Source: an uncultured Collinsella sp.
GTDB lineage: Bacteria > Actinomycetota > Coriobacteriia > Coriobacteriales > Coriobacteriaceae
Direction: 5' to 3'
Length of the DNA stretch: 64,000 nt
Assembly (NCBI GenBank): GCA_900545745.1
Contig: URAD01000007.1
Span: forward strand, 1 to 64,000
Below, piece after piece: positions 7,012-17,771 of the stretch (position 1 is the first letter of the stretch; every line of letters starts with the position of its first letter). The notes under the pieces are model-generated. The model was not told the origin of the DNA, searched no databases, and saw only the letters and a program-made list of their open reading frames with translations. The position numbers were made by a program, and so were the translations under genes.

Positions 7012-9377
7012 TAGCGCTCGCCTCCTTCCATGACGGCTGCAATTTCTTCTTGGGTAAGCCCCAGCTCCTCGGCGGAAAGCTGCGACTGTGCGATCTCCAG
7101 GTACGCCGGGCAGCTGCGCAGCAGCTCCTTGTGCGTGCCGGTGCCCACTACGTGGCCGTCGTCGAGCACGATGATCTGGTCGGCGTGCATGATGGTCGCG
7201 ATGCGCTGGGCCACGACCACGAGCGCGGCGTCGGTAACGTTTTTGGCCAGCTCCTCGCGTAGGCGCGCGTCGGTCTTGTAGTCGAGGGCACTAAACGAGT
7301 CATCGAACACCACGACCTCGGGCTTTTTGGCCAACGCGCGGGCGATGGCCAGGCGTTGGCGCTGACCGCCCGAGACATTGGAGCCGCCCTGGCTGATGGG
7401 GGAGTCGTAGCCGCCCTCGCGCTCGGCGATAAAGTCTTCCGCCTGGGCGACGCGTGCTGCCTGGCGCATATCCTCGTCACTCACCATGTCGCCGGCAAAC
7501 TTGAGGTTGCTCTCGACGGTACCCGAGAACAGACGACCCTGCTGCGGAATATAACCGATGCGGCGGCGCAGCTCAGAGAGGGTCATGTCGCGCACGTCGA
7601 TGCCGTCGAGCGAAATGCTGCCGCCTGTGACGTCGTACAGGCGCGGAATCAACTGTACAAGCGTGGACTTGCCCGAGCCCGTGGAGCCAATGATGCCGAG
7701 CATCTGGCCGGCGTGCGTGGTGAAGTTCACGCTGCTAATGACATCGGCGCGGGCATCGGGATACTGGAAGCTCACGTCGCGGAAGGTGAGCTCGCCGCGC
7801 GGCGCGCTGGCAGCAGGCAGTTTGGGCGAGACAGGGTCGTTGATACTCGTGGGGCAGGTGATGACCTCTTCCACGCGCTCGGCTGCGACCTCGGCGCGGG
7901 GCAGGATGACCGAAACCATGGTGAGGATCATAAACGCCATGACGATCTGCATGGTGTAGGAGATGAACGCCATCATGTTGCCGACCTGCATCACGCCGTC
8001 GGACACGCCCTGCGCGCCAAACCAGACGATAAGCACGGTGATGCAGTTCATGACGAGCATCATGAGCGGCATCATAAAGCTCATGGCGCGGTTGGTGTAG
8101 AGCTGCGTAGTCATCAGGTCGAGCGACGCCTTGTCAAAACGTTCGAGCTCATGCTCCTCGCGGTTGAACGAGCGGATGGGCATAAGGCCGTCGAGCAGCT
8201 CGCGGGCGGTAAGGTTCACGCGGTCAACAAAGCTCTGCATCTTTTTGAACTTGGGCATGGTGAGGCCCATGAGCACGCCGACGACGGCCGAAACCGCGAT
8301 GATGGCCACAGCGATGGTCCACTCCAGGCCGGTGTGGTTGGCTAGGACGCGCATGACGGCGACGATGCCCATGACGGGGGCCATCAGGCACATACGGATA
8401 AACAGGGTTGCGGCCATCTGGATCTGCTGAATGTCGTTGGTGCAGCGGGTAATGAGCGAGGCCTGGCTAAACTTGCCCACTTCGGCCGGCGAGAAGTGCA
8501 TAACCTTGTTGAAGGTCTCGCGACGCAGGTCGCGGGCGATGGAGCAGGCGGTGCGCGACGCCACGGCACCGGTCAGGATGGTGGCGACGAGCGACACCAG
8601 GCACAGCCCAAACATCGTGGTCGCCATGCGGCTCAGGTACGCGTTCTGCACGTCGGCGGGGTCGATGCCCTGCGCCTTGTACTCGTCCTGCACATAGCTC
8701 ACGGCGCGTTGGGTCACAATGGAGCCCGACATGGAGCCCATTTTGTCCGCCATTTGGTTGGCACCCTCGACGAGCTTGCCCTGGTCGATTAGGCCGCCTT
8801 CAACGCCCAGACGCAGGCTCTTCATGGTGATCTTACCGCCGTCGGCGTCGATCTGCTTTTGCATGTTCTGCGCCGCTGCGGCCTTCTGCTGCATCTCGGC
8901 GAGTTGCTCGGGCGTCATCGCCGCCATCTGCTCGGGCGTGGGCATGGCCTGGGCGCCGCTGTTGTCTTTCTCACCGGACGTGCCCATCATGTCGCCCATG
9001 GAGTTGGCGTCAATACCCTGGTTGAACGAAAGGACGACAGTCTCGGGCAGGCTCATGATGTCGGCAATCTTGCCGCCGTCGGCACGCTCCTCCTCGGTGC
9101 CCTTGTACGTTCGAATGCCGTTATTGTCCGCCTTGCTAAACACGGCCTCCACGGCCTTGGCGTCCTTGGAGCTCATGAAGAGTTCGAGGTCGTCGAGCGA
9201 TTCGGCGCGAATGGTGTCGGGCACGGGCGAGGCGATGCCGCCTTGCTGCACGCCCACGTCGACGATGTCGCTCATATAGGTAGGCAGTGCCAGATCGGCG
9301 TTGCAGCTGATTACGATAAGTACGATAGCTGCAAACAGTGCCAGGACATGTTTTTTAAAGAGCTTGAGAATCCTCAC
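7011..9377 (-). CDS. ABC exporter subunit with degenerate catalytic site and large extracellular insertion
   Basis: The 788-residue half transporter starts with GTG overlapping the marR stop (GTGA). After the first transmembrane helix (residues 8-30) about 200 mostly hydrophilic residues, rich in Met, Gln and Ala around residues 145-180, precede the next helices. The nucleotide-binding domain has Walker A GSTGSGKST and signature VSGGQRQR. Walker B reads VVVFDDSFSALD, with Asp in place of the catalytic Glu. That degeneracy is the hallmark of the regulatory half of heterodimeric exporters, and the partner at 5155-7011 keeps the Glu. The long loop between helices 1 and 2 is unusual for the family. 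Confidence 0.88.
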   Translation of the reverse strand: MRILKLFKKHVLALFAAIVLIVISCNADLALPTYMSDIVDVGVQQGGIASPVPDTIRAESLDDLELFMSSKDAKAVEAVFSKADNNGIRTYKGTEEERADGGKIADIMSLPETVVLSFNQGIDANSMGDMMGTSGEKDNSGAQAMPTPEQMAAMTPEQLAEMQQKAAAAQNMQKQIDADGGKITMKSLRLGVEGGLIDQGKLVEGANQMADKMGSMSGSIVTQRAVSYVQDEYKAQGIDPADVQNAYLSRMATTMFGLCLVSLVATILTGAVASRTACSIARDLRRETFNKVMHFSPAEVGKFSQASLITRCTNDIQQIQMAATLFIRMCLMAPVMGIVAVMRVLANHTGLEWTIAVAIIAVSAVVGVLMGLTMPKFKKMQSFVDRVNLTARELLDGLMPIRSFNREEHELERFDKASLDLMTTQLYTNRAMSFMMPLMMLVMNCITVLIVWFGAQGVSDGVMQVGNMMAFISYTMQIVMAFMILTMVSVILPRAEVAAERVEEVITCPTSINDPVSPKLPAASAPRGELTFRDVSFQYPDARADVISSVNFTTHAGQMLGIIGSTGSGKSTLVQLIPRLYDVTGGSISLDGIDVRDMTLSELRRRIGYIPQQGRLFSGTVESNLKFAGDMVSDEDMRQAARVAQAEDFIAEREGGYDSPISQGGSNVSGGQRQRLAIARALAKKPEVVVFDDSFSALDYKTDARLREELAKNVTDAALVVVAQRIATIMHADQIIVLDDGHVVGTGTHKELLRSCPAYLEIAQSQLSAEELGLTQEEIAAVMEGGER

Positions 9378-9823
9378 TCGGCATCTCTCCTTTCTTGATT
9401 GCGGTCGATAATTTCGTTGGCACGTCTTAGAAGGCGCACCATCTCTTGGGTATCTGTTTCGCCGAGCTGCTCGAGGAAAGCCGCAGTGCGGTTCTCGAAT
9501 TCCCGACGTTTGATTTCGAGATCCTGGAATCCTTTGTCGGTCACCGTGACGTGTACGCGACGACGGTCGGTCTTTGAGTGCTCGCGCTCGACCCAGCCCT
9601 TGGCTTCGAGAGCGCGTAGGATATTGGCGATGCGGGCACTCGAGACCCAGGCGCGATCAGCGAGTTCGCTCGGCGTGAGCGAACCGCCGGCGAGTATGAG
9701 GGCGCGCATGACGGCCATCTCGCCGCTGAGGGCTTTGTCCGCAAAATGCGAAATGCGCTGATGCATGCTGCCGAACTCGGTAAGGAGTTGACGCCCAAGC
9801 TCACGGAAATCGGTATCTTCCAC
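9374..9823 (-). CDS. MarR-family transcriptional regulator
   Basis: The 149-residue winged-helix protein has a recognition region around residues 48-75 (LTPSELADRAWVSSARIANILRALEAKGWV) and a wing with KTDRRRVHVTVTDKG. It is the first gene of the exporter operon and overlaps the next gene by four bases, so it probably represses its own operon until a ligand releases it. The 289 bp upstream, shared with a divergent dehydrogenase gene, should hold the promoter. CTAGAAA and TTTCTAG half-sites at about 9840 and 9897 are possible but unproven operator parts. Confidence 0.88.
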   Translation of the reverse strand: MEDTDFRELGRQLLTEFGSMHQRISHFADKALSGEMAVMRALILAGGSLTPSELADRAWVSSARIANILRALEAKGWVEREHSKTDRRRVHVTVTDKGFQDLEIKRREFENRTAAFLEQLGETDTQEMVRLLRRANEIIDRNQERRDAE

Positions 9824-10112
9824 CGAAAACCCCTAACACTAGAAACTATTTTCGGTGAAAGATGATACCCCCGCTCAACCATCCCATTCGGTGGATTTCT
9901 AGGCATGTCCCAAAAATCTACTTGGCCGCTAGGCAATATAAAGAGCGCATAAAGACTTAAAATCATTCAATTGCTGAAGCGTTTCAAAGAATTATCATGC
10001 CCGCGGTTAGGCGAGGGGTTGTCACCACCATGACGACTGGGACTCATATTATCGCCACGTGCGATGCTCCAACTTCCCGCAAGGAGACACCTGAATCAAG
10101 GGGGTTGGAGTC

Positions 10113-10862
10113 ATGGCATTTGACTTCACGGGCAAAACCGCGATCGTTACCGGCGGCACTCAGGGCATTGGCCTCGAGATTGCCAAGGGCATCGTTGCGG
10201 GCGGCGGACACGTCGCGCTCATCGCAAGGAACGCTGCTAAGGGCGAGGCCGCGGTGGCCGAGCTTGGCGAGGGCAACAAGTTCTATCAGCTCGATGTCGC
10301 CGATGCACCCAAGGCGCGCGAGACCGTCGAGCAGATTTTTACGGACCTGCCGCAAACCAACATCCTGATCAACTGCGCTGGCGTCATCAGCACCAAGAAG
10401 TTCGACGAGATCGATGACACCGAGTGGCGTCGCACCATCGACATCAACCTCAACGGTACCTTCACTATGATGAACGCCGTGTACCCGCACTTTAAGGCGG
10501 CCCATGCCGGCACTATCGTCAACGTGAGCTCTGTCGCTGGCAAGATCGGTGGCGGCCTGCTCGGCACCGCGGCCTACGCGAGCTCTAAGGCCGGTGTCAA
10601 CGGCCTGACCAAGGCAGTCGCCAAGGAAGGCGGCAAGTTTGGCGTCCGCTGTAACGCCGTGTGCCCGTCGCTCACGTTGACCGATATGACCTCGATTCTC
10701 TCTGACGAGAACTCTCAGCGTATCATCAACGGTATTCCTCTGGGCCGCGCCGCCCAGGCCAGCGAGCCTGCGCAGATGGTGCTGTTCTTCGCTTCCGACC
10801 TCGCCAGCTTCGTGAACGGCGAGATCGGTGACTGCGACGGTGGCATCGTTCTGGACGGGTAA
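10113..10862 (+). CDS. SDR-family NAD(P)-dependent oxidoreductase
   Basis: The 249-residue classical short-chain dehydrogenase has the cofactor motif TGGTQGIG at residues 13-20, the NCAG motif near residue 90, serine in NVSS and the catalytic pair YASSK near residue 155. No signal peptide or membrane segment is seen. A KdgT-type 2-keto-3-deoxygluconate permease follows after a terminator hairpin, so a role in sugar-acid oxidation or reduction (for example of a keto-deoxy-uronate) is plausible. That is context only; many SDRs look alike at this level. Confidence 0.85.
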   Translation: MAFDFTGKTAIVTGGTQGIGLEIAKGIVAGGGHVALIARNAAKGEAAVAELGEGNKFYQLDVADAPKARETVEQIFTDLPQTNILINCAGVISTKKFDEIDDTEWRRTIDINLNGTFTMMNAVYPHFKAAHAGTIVNVSSVAGKIGGGLLGTAAYASSKAGVNGLTKAVAKEGGKFGVRCNAVCPSLTLTDMTSILSDENSQRIINGIPLGRAAQASEPAQMVLFFASDLASFVNGEIGDCDGGIVLDG

Positions 10863-10881
10863 TACTCCGCGACGATTATTC

Positions 10882-10921
10882 GGCGACGGCTCCTGCGACT
10901 CGGGACCGTCGCCTTCTTTCT
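10882..10921 (+). terminator. Terminator-like hairpin between SDR gene and kdgT
   Basis: The arms GGCGACGG and CCGTCGCC (10882-10889 and 10906-10913) have a 16-base loop and are followed by TTCTTTCTG. It may stop or attenuate transcription before the permease gene. Confidence 0.75.
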
Positions 10922-10970
10922 GATATAGGCGCATGCGGCTACGATTCGCATGCATCCAAAGGAGATATAT

Positions 10971-11990
10971 ATGAGTGAATCGACTGCGGTGGAGGCGCCG
11001 GCGGCAAAGGAGCCGTTCTTTAAGATGTCCTCCATCCCGGGCGCCAATATCTTGGTGCCGCTTCTGTTGGGCTGTCTGCTCAACACGCTATTCCCCGACC
11101 TGTTCAAAACGCTCGGCAGCTTTACGCTTGGCATGACCCAGCAGGGCGCTGGCCCGCTCGTGGGCGCTTTTTTGCTCATCGTCGGTACGACGATTTCGTT
11201 TAAGAGCGCTCCTGCCGCCGCTGCCCGCGGCGCCATCATCATCGCCGTCAAGCAGATCGTGGTCGTTGCCATGTCGCTGCTCATCCTTTATGTGTTCAAC
11301 GACAACCTGTTTGGCATCTCTGCCATGGTGATGCTGGCGGCTTGCACCGGCGCCAACAACGCTATGTACGCTGGGCTGATGGGTACCATGGGCAACGAGG
11401 CTGAGCGTGGCGCTGTCGCCATCACCACGCTGGTTGTCGGCCCTCCGGTCACGATGATCGTGCTCGGCGCTGCCGGCCAGGCCCCGATCGGCTGGTCGCT
11501 CGTGGGCGCCATTCTGCCGATCGTCGTCGGCATTATTCTGGGTAACCTGTTCCCCAGCTTTAAGAAGATGATGGCACCGGCACTTTCCGCCATCATCGTG
11601 CTCGTCTTCTTTGCCATGGGCTCGACCATGACTTTTGGCCAGCTTATCAACGGCGGTCTTCCCGGCATCCTGCTCGGCGTGATCTGCTCGGTGATCTTTG
11701 CAATTCCCGTCATCGCGGTCGATAAGCTCACGGGTGGTACGGGTGTCGCAGGTGCGGCCATTTCGAGCTGCGCCGGAGCCAATGTGGCCACGCCTGCTGC
11801 CATGGCAAGCGTCAACGGGGCCATGTACGGCGGTGCGGTGCTCGCGACGGCTACGGCACAGGTTGCTGCCTGCGCAATCGTTACGGCTATTTTGACCCCG
11901 CTGGTCACCAGCTGGTGCTACAAGCATTTTGAGGGCCAGGGCAACGGCGATAGCAAGGCAACGGCCGACAAGGCCGCCGCAGCCGCCTAA
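10971..11990 (+). CDS. kdgT: 2-keto-3-deoxygluconate permease family protein
   Basis: The 339-residue protein has about ten hydrophobic helices and the KdgT signatures ACTGANNAMYAGLMG near residue 124 and GTGVAGAAISSCAGANVATPAA-like text near residue 260. The ATG at 10971 follows AAGGAGATATAT closely; an in-frame ATG 21 bp upstream lacks a ribosome site. The family transports 2-keto-3-deoxygluconate with protons, as in pectin and uronate use. The C-terminal tail is lysine/alanine-rich and soluble. No kdgK or kdgA lies nearby, so the true substrate is uncertain. Confidence 0.85.
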   Translation: MSESTAVEAPAAKEPFFKMSSIPGANILVPLLLGCLLNTLFPDLFKTLGSFTLGMTQQGAGPLVGAFLLIVGTTISFKSAPAAAARGAIIIAVKQIVVVAMSLLILYVFNDNLFGISAMVMLAACTGANNAMYAGLMGTMGNEAERGAVAITTLVVGPPVTMIVLGAAGQAPIGWSLVGAILPIVVGIILGNLFPSFKKMMAPALSAIIVLVFFAMGSTMTFGQLINGGLPGILLGVICSVIFAIPVIAVDKLTGGTGVAGAAISSCAGANVATPAAMASVNGAMYGGAVLATATAQVAACAIVTAILTPLVTSWCYKHFEGQGNGDSKATADKAAAAA

Positions 11991-12028
11991 TGCCAAGCGG
12001 CAATCAAAGCTAAAAACTAGCCATGCCA

Positions 12029-12062
12029 CAGGGCGGCCACGGGGGATTCCGTGGCTGCCCTG
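12029..12062 (+). terminator. Hairpin after kdgT
   Basis: CAGGGC-GCCACGG pairs with CCGTGGC-GCCCTG (34 bp in all), 39 bp past the kdgT stop. The downstream T content is modest (CAGTTTCTG), so termination efficiency is uncertain. Confidence 0.65.
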
Positions 12063-12457
12063 CAGTTTCTGTAGGGTCTCTGGGACACTTTACCCTGCTA
12101 AAGCTGGCATAACAGCTAGAGCGAACGTCGTACAAAGGCAAGGAAAAATACCATACAAATCGGTGAACGGTAGTTGTTTGCACTCGCATTTCCTGCGGGT
12201 TTGTAAAAAACGTCCTTATGATATAAAAAAAGAAACATATAACAGCCCTGATGAAGGGGGTGGCTATGTTATCCTTCTCAGACGGGTGAAATCTTGGGTT
12301 TTGGGTTGCAGTTCCAAGGTGGACAAACGTTTTTCCCTGTACCAACGTGTGGTGAAGAACGGAAGAAGCCGGTAGTGCAAGCCGATAATTCAAGAATTCA
12401 ATAAGTAGCGGTGTGAGAGAGCGCCGCATTACACGTAACTAGGAGCGTGGTTACACA
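12063..12457 (+). promoter_or_regulatory. Long AT-rich upstream region of the pyruvate formate-lyase operon
   Basis: There is no gene here. A weak promoter candidate is TTTGTA (12200-12205), 16 bp, TATAAA (12222-12227). It would give a leader of about 225 nt containing an AACAGCC/GGCTATGTT hairpin at about 12241-12275. I found no recognisable Fnr or Rex palindrome. The ribosome site before the pfl ATG (TAGGAG) sits 12 bases away, further than usual. Confidence 0.4.
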
Positions 12458-14509
<2,052 letters not shown>

Positions 14510-14511
14510 CT

Positions 14512-14571
14512 ATTGTTAGTGCTATACTAACAATAACGATTACTGATTAGCGCGCCGGTTTCGGCCGGCGC
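14512..14571 (+). promoter_or_regulatory. Two hairpins between the split Pfl genes
   Basis: The first hairpin has arms ATTGTTAGT (14512-14520) and ACTAACAAT (14526-14534). The second has GCGCCGG (14552-14558) and CCGGCGC (14565-14571). Neither is followed by a strong T-run. They could protect an RNA end or set the ratio of the two subunits. Confidence 0.65.
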
Positions 14572-14594
14572 CTATTAATCGAAGGAGACACATT

Positions 14595-14846
14595 ATGAAG
14601 GTTTCTGAAGTTTCCGAGACTCAGGCCGATAACCTGGTCCACATGCTCGACGCTTACGCCGAGAAGGGTGGCCACCACCTGAACATCAACGTCTTCAACC
14701 GTGAGACGCTGCTCGACGCTCAGGCTCACCCCGAGAAGTACCCGCAGCTGACCATCCGCGTTTCCGGCTATGCCGTGAACTTCCACACGCTCACCAAGGA
14801 GCAGCAGGACGAGGTCATTTCGCGTACCTTCCACGACAAGTTCTAA
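14595..14846 (+). CDS. grcA: Stand-alone glycyl radical subunit of pyruvate formate-lyase (GrcA/YfiD-like)
   Basis: The 83-residue protein matches only the C-terminal segment of pyruvate formate-lyase. The sequence [16 protein letters not shown] is followed by [13 protein letters not shown], whose glycine (Gly58) is the radical site. A strong GAAGGAGAC ribosome site precedes the ATG. In E. coli the GrcA protein replaces an oxygen-damaged Pfl C-terminus. Here the large subunit has no such C-terminus at all, so this small protein is probably an obligatory partner rather than a spare part. The gene ends 25 bp before a family B structured element. Confidence 0.9.
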   Translation: MKVSEVSETQADNLVHMLDAYAEKGGHHLNINVFNRETLLDAQAHPEKYPQLTIRVSGYAVNFHTLTKEQQDEVISRTFHDKF

Positions 14847-14871
14847 AGGGTTCAACTCCTGTAGGATTACT

Positions 14872-14996
14872 GGGGCCGGTTTTGGGTTATTTCCCAAAAC
14901 GTCCTCGGACATGCAAAGAGGCTCCGCTGCGCGCGTTGCGCGGCGGAGCCTCTTTGCGTCCTGCGGAATGTTTTGGGAGGTAGCCCAAACAGCCCC
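14872..14996 (+). repeat. Family B structured element after grcA
   Basis: An outer helix (14882-14900 with 14970-14988, several G-U pairs, plus GGGGC/GCCCC outside) encloses the conserved segments CGTCCTCGGACATG (14900-14913) and CGTCCTGCGGA (14957-14967). The inner helix starts GCAAAGAGGCTCCGC. The same two segments flank unrelated inner helices after thrB, asd and pfkA, always sense to the upstream gene and within about 30 bp of its stop. Confidence 0.8.
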
Positions 14997-15110
14997 GGCT
15001 GGGTCCTGTGTAGTCACCCTTTAGGCGGAACTCTCCTAATTATTTGGATGAGTCGTTTACTTACTTGTACTGTTACCGTCATCCCGCTGTTGTTGGGGTA
15101 TGCTTTGTTC

Positions 15111-15130
15111 GTATGTAAACGTATGACATG
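15111..15130. promoter_or_regulatory. Probable LacI-family operator upstream of the sucrose repressor gene
   Basis: The site GTATGTAAACGTATGACATG is related to the CATATGTCAA-CGTTT operators at 16212-16297 and lies 18 bp before the repressor ATG. This suggests autoregulation. Confidence 0.5.
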
Positions 15131-15148
15131 TTGATGGGGGAGGGTGCT

Positions 15149-16159
15149 ATGGCTCGCGAGAGTGCTCGTTCTAAGGATACGGCTAAGCCTGGCATCAAGG
15201 AAGTTGCGGCGGTGGCGGGGGTTTCGCCTACTACGGTATCTCGTGTGCTTAATAATCGTGGCTATATTAGCCAAGAGACCCGCGATAAGGTCCATGCCGC
15301 GATGAAGCGCATCAACTATACGCCCAACGATATCGCTCGTGCCATGCTCAACGGTCGCCTGAATCTTATCGGTATGATCGTCCCCTATGTCAGCAGTCCG
15401 TTTCATGCCCAAGTGGTTCAAGTCATTGAGCATACCCTGGCCGAAAACGGTTTTAAGATGCTGCTGTGCAATAGTGCCAATCGACCCGAGCTTGAGCGCT
15501 CTTATATCGACATGCTTCGACGCAATATGGTTGATGGCGTCATCGTCAACTCGCTTAATATCGGTGCCGAGGCGTATGCCGAGATGGGCTTGAGTCTGGT
15601 TGGTATCGACTGCGACCTTGGCGAAGCCTCTGTTCAGATTGCGAGCGACAGCTATAGCATCGGCGAACTTGCCACGCGTCGCCTGATCGATGACGGATGT
15701 TCACGCATCCTGTGCCTGCGCAGCAATAGCCGCATGCGCATGCCTGCCAATAAGCGTACCGATGCCTACCTCGATGTTGTTGAGCAGGCCGGTTTGCCCG
15801 CGCTTGTCCGTGAGGTCGAGTTCGTTAAGCCCGACGACGAAAAGAGTGCGGTCGTTGCGAAGATCCTCGATGAGAACCCCGATATTGACGGCATCTTTGC
15901 GGGAGACGACACGATGGCGGCTATCTGTCTTAACGTGATGAAGCAGCGCGGCTTGAGCGCTCCGGGCGATATTAAGGTCGTGGGCGCGGATGGTGCCCGC
16001 CGCACTATGACGTTTATGCCTGACTTAACAACCGTTCGCCAAGATATCGATCGCATCGGAGAGCTCGCGGCGCAATCCATCATTGCTCTTATTAACGGCG
16101 AAAAGCCCGAATCGAATATCAAGCTCCCCGTTGAACTCATTGAGGGTAAAACCGCGTAG
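15149..16159 (+). CDS. LacI-family repressor of the sucrose gene cluster
   Basis: The 336-residue protein has an N-terminal LacI helix-turn-helix (IKEVAAVAGVSPTTVSRVLNNRG, residues 16-38), a hinge region ending near residue 70, and a periplasmic-binding-protein-like sugar domain to the end. The ATG at 15149 is chosen because GGGGGAGGG sits six bases upstream; an in-frame ATG 21 bp earlier lacks one. It lies directly before a GH32-EIIBC-GH32 cluster whose promoter carries three copies of a LacI-like operator. Its inducer is probably sucrose, sucrose 6-phosphate or a fructose derivative; that is inference. Confidence 0.9.
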   Translation: MARESARSKDTAKPGIKEVAAVAGVSPTTVSRVLNNRGYISQETRDKVHAAMKRINYTPNDIARAMLNGRLNLIGMIVPYVSSPFHAQVVQVIEHTLAENGFKMLLCNSANRPELERSYIDMLRRNMVDGVIVNSLNIGAEAYAEMGLSLVGIDCDLGEASVQIASDSYSIGELATRRLIDDGCSRILCLRSNSRMRMPANKRTDAYLDVVEQAGLPALVREVEFVKPDDEKSAVVAKILDENPDIDGIFAGDDTMAAICLNVMKQRGLSAPGDIKVVGADGARRTMTFMPDLTTVRQDIDRIGELAAQSIIALINGEKPESNIKLPVELIEGKTA

Positions 16160-16211
16160 TTCATCCCGTGCCAAAAGAATTCCTCAAACACCTCTGATGA
16201 CCGTTCGCCGG

Positions 16212-16300
16212 CATATGTCAACCGTTTGCCGACGACTGGAACTGCGAAAAGACGTATTGGTGTGAAAACGTTTGACATATGAAAACGATTGACATATCTT
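16212..16300 (+). promoter_or_regulatory. Sucrose operon promoter with three LacI-type operators
   Basis: The operators follow CATATGTCAA-n-CGTTT-n-C: 16212-16230 forward, 16262-16281 reverse and 16281-16297 reverse. A good sigma-A promoter runs through them: TTGACA (16272-16277), a 17-bp spacer, and TATCTT (16295-16300). Repressor bound to the last two operators would cover the -35 box and the spacer. Confidence 0.8.
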
Positions 16301-16343
16301 GCAGTTGTACCGAGTTAGTATCTCGTGAGAAAGGAAGTCTCGG

Positions 16344-17726
16344 ATGCACAAGGTGTATTACCAGCCTGAGGGAATTTGGGTAGGCGACATCATGCCGTAC
16401 GGCGAGGACGGCACGTTCTATCTCTATCATCAGCGTGACACGCGAAACCCCGGACCTTTCGGAGAGCCGTTTGGCTGGGCACTCGCGACAACCAAGGACT
16501 TCGTCAAGTACAAAGACTTTGGCGAGAGCCTTGAGCGTGGCGGCGACGAGGAAGTCGACCAGTATGTTTATGCCGGCACGGTGTTTAAGGTGGGCGACAA
16601 GTACCATGCGCTCTACACTGGTTGCAATCGCGATAAGGTCAAGGCACGCTTGATGAAGCAGGTTCTTCTTCACGCAACGAGTGACGACGCCGTCAAGTGG
16701 GAGAAGAACATCGCCGAGACGCTGCTTCCGCCCCAGGAGGGTTACGATGACCGCAACTGGCGCGATCCCTTTGTGCTTTGGGATGAGGAGAACGAAGAGT
16801 ACATGCTCATCCTCGGCACGCGTGTGGGCGAGGACAAGCGTCTGATGACCGGTCGTCTGGTCAAGTTCACCTCCAAGGACCTGGATACCTGGGAGTTCCA
16901 GGGCGACTGGTGGAATCCGGGCCTGTACACCATGTTCGAGATGCCTGATCTCTTTAAGATGGGCGACTGGTGGTATCTGGTGTTCTCCGAGTACAGTGAT
17001 GGCAACAAGACCCGTTACCGCATGTCTCGCTCTATCAACGGTCCTTGGATCACTCCTGCGGACGATTCCTTCGATGGCCGCGCGTACTATGCCGCGCGTA
17101 CCGCATTTGACGGCGAGCGCCGCGTTCTCTTTGGTTGGGTTCCTACGCGTGACGAGGGCGGTGACCCCAGCTCTTACCTGTGGGGTGGCACCTTTATGCC
17201 TCTCGAGATCGTTCAGCGTGTTGACGGAACACTCGGCACCAAGCTTCCTGACAGCATGCTTGGCGCCTTTGGCGAGGCTAAGGCAGTCGAGGCCTTTGAG
17301 CTCTCCTGCGAGTCGGGCAGGGTCGAGCAGGTGCTCGCCGCGGATGCCGGTTCCACCTATATGCTCGATGCCGACATCGAGCTCGCCGGTGACGCTGCCG
17401 GCTTCTCGGTGAAGCTTGCCGAGGACGCCGAGTCCGGTCTTGCCTATGAGTTCCGCGCCAACCTGCGTGAGGGCAAGCTCGAGTTTACGGCGGCCCCCCA
17501 GTATCCGTGGTTCCAGGTCAACAACATGGGCCTCGAGCGTCCGTTGTTCTTTAAGGGCGAGGGCACTCATCATGTGCGCCTGGTCGTTGACGACGATATC
17601 GCGACCATCTTTGTCGATGATGTTGCGCTTAACGCTCGATTCTGCAATAAGCAGGGCCAGGGTGTGGCGCTGACGGTCACCGACGGTACGCTTAAGTGCG
17701 CAAATGCAACGATCGCGTCTCTGTAA
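16344..17726 (+). CDS. Glycoside hydrolase family 32-type beta-fructosidase with non-canonical nucleophile motif
   Basis: The 460-residue protein has a five-bladed-propeller GH32 domain and a C-terminal beta-sandwich (from about residue 320). The usual WMNDPNG motif is replaced by IWVGDIMPYGEDGTFYLYHQRD-type text in two parts, with the presumed nucleophile Asp15. WRDP (Asp141) and FEMPD (acid/base Glu199) are recognisable. There is no signal peptide, so it should act in the cytoplasm on an imported, probably phosphorylated, fructoside. It is first in the operon, ahead of EIIBC and a canonical hydrolase. Its substrate may differ from sucrose 6-phosphate, for example a short fructo-oligosaccharide. 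Confidence 0.82.
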   Translation: MHKVYYQPEGIWVGDIMPYGEDGTFYLYHQRDTRNPGPFGEPFGWALATTKDFVKYKDFGESLERGGDEEVDQYVYAGTVFKVGDKYHALYTGCNRDKVKARLMKQVLLHATSDDAVKWEKNIAETLLPPQEGYDDRNWRDPFVLWDEENEEYMLILGTRVGEDKRLMTGRLVKFTSKDLDTWEFQGDWWNPGLYTMFEMPDLFKMGDWWYLVFSEYSDGNKTRYRMSRSINGPWITPADDSFDGRAYYAARTAFDGERRVLFGWVPTRDEGGDPSSYLWGGTFMPLEIVQRVDGTLGTKLPDSMLGAFGEAKAVEAFELSCESGRVEQVLAADAGSTYMLDADIELAGDAAGFSVKLAEDAESGLAYEFRANLREGKLEFTAAPQYPWFQVNNMGLERPLFFKGEGTHHVRLVVDDDIATIFVDDVALNARFCNKQGQGVALTVTDGTLKCANATIASL

Positions 17727-17771
17727 TGGCGTCAAAACGTCTTATGATTTCGTAAAGGAATGGAGAGGAAC

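Noticed and set aside
9824..10112. Possible small RNA or gene between marR and the SDR gene
   Set aside because: Only promoter-like sequence was seen; short frames lack ribosome sites and conservation cannot be assessed.
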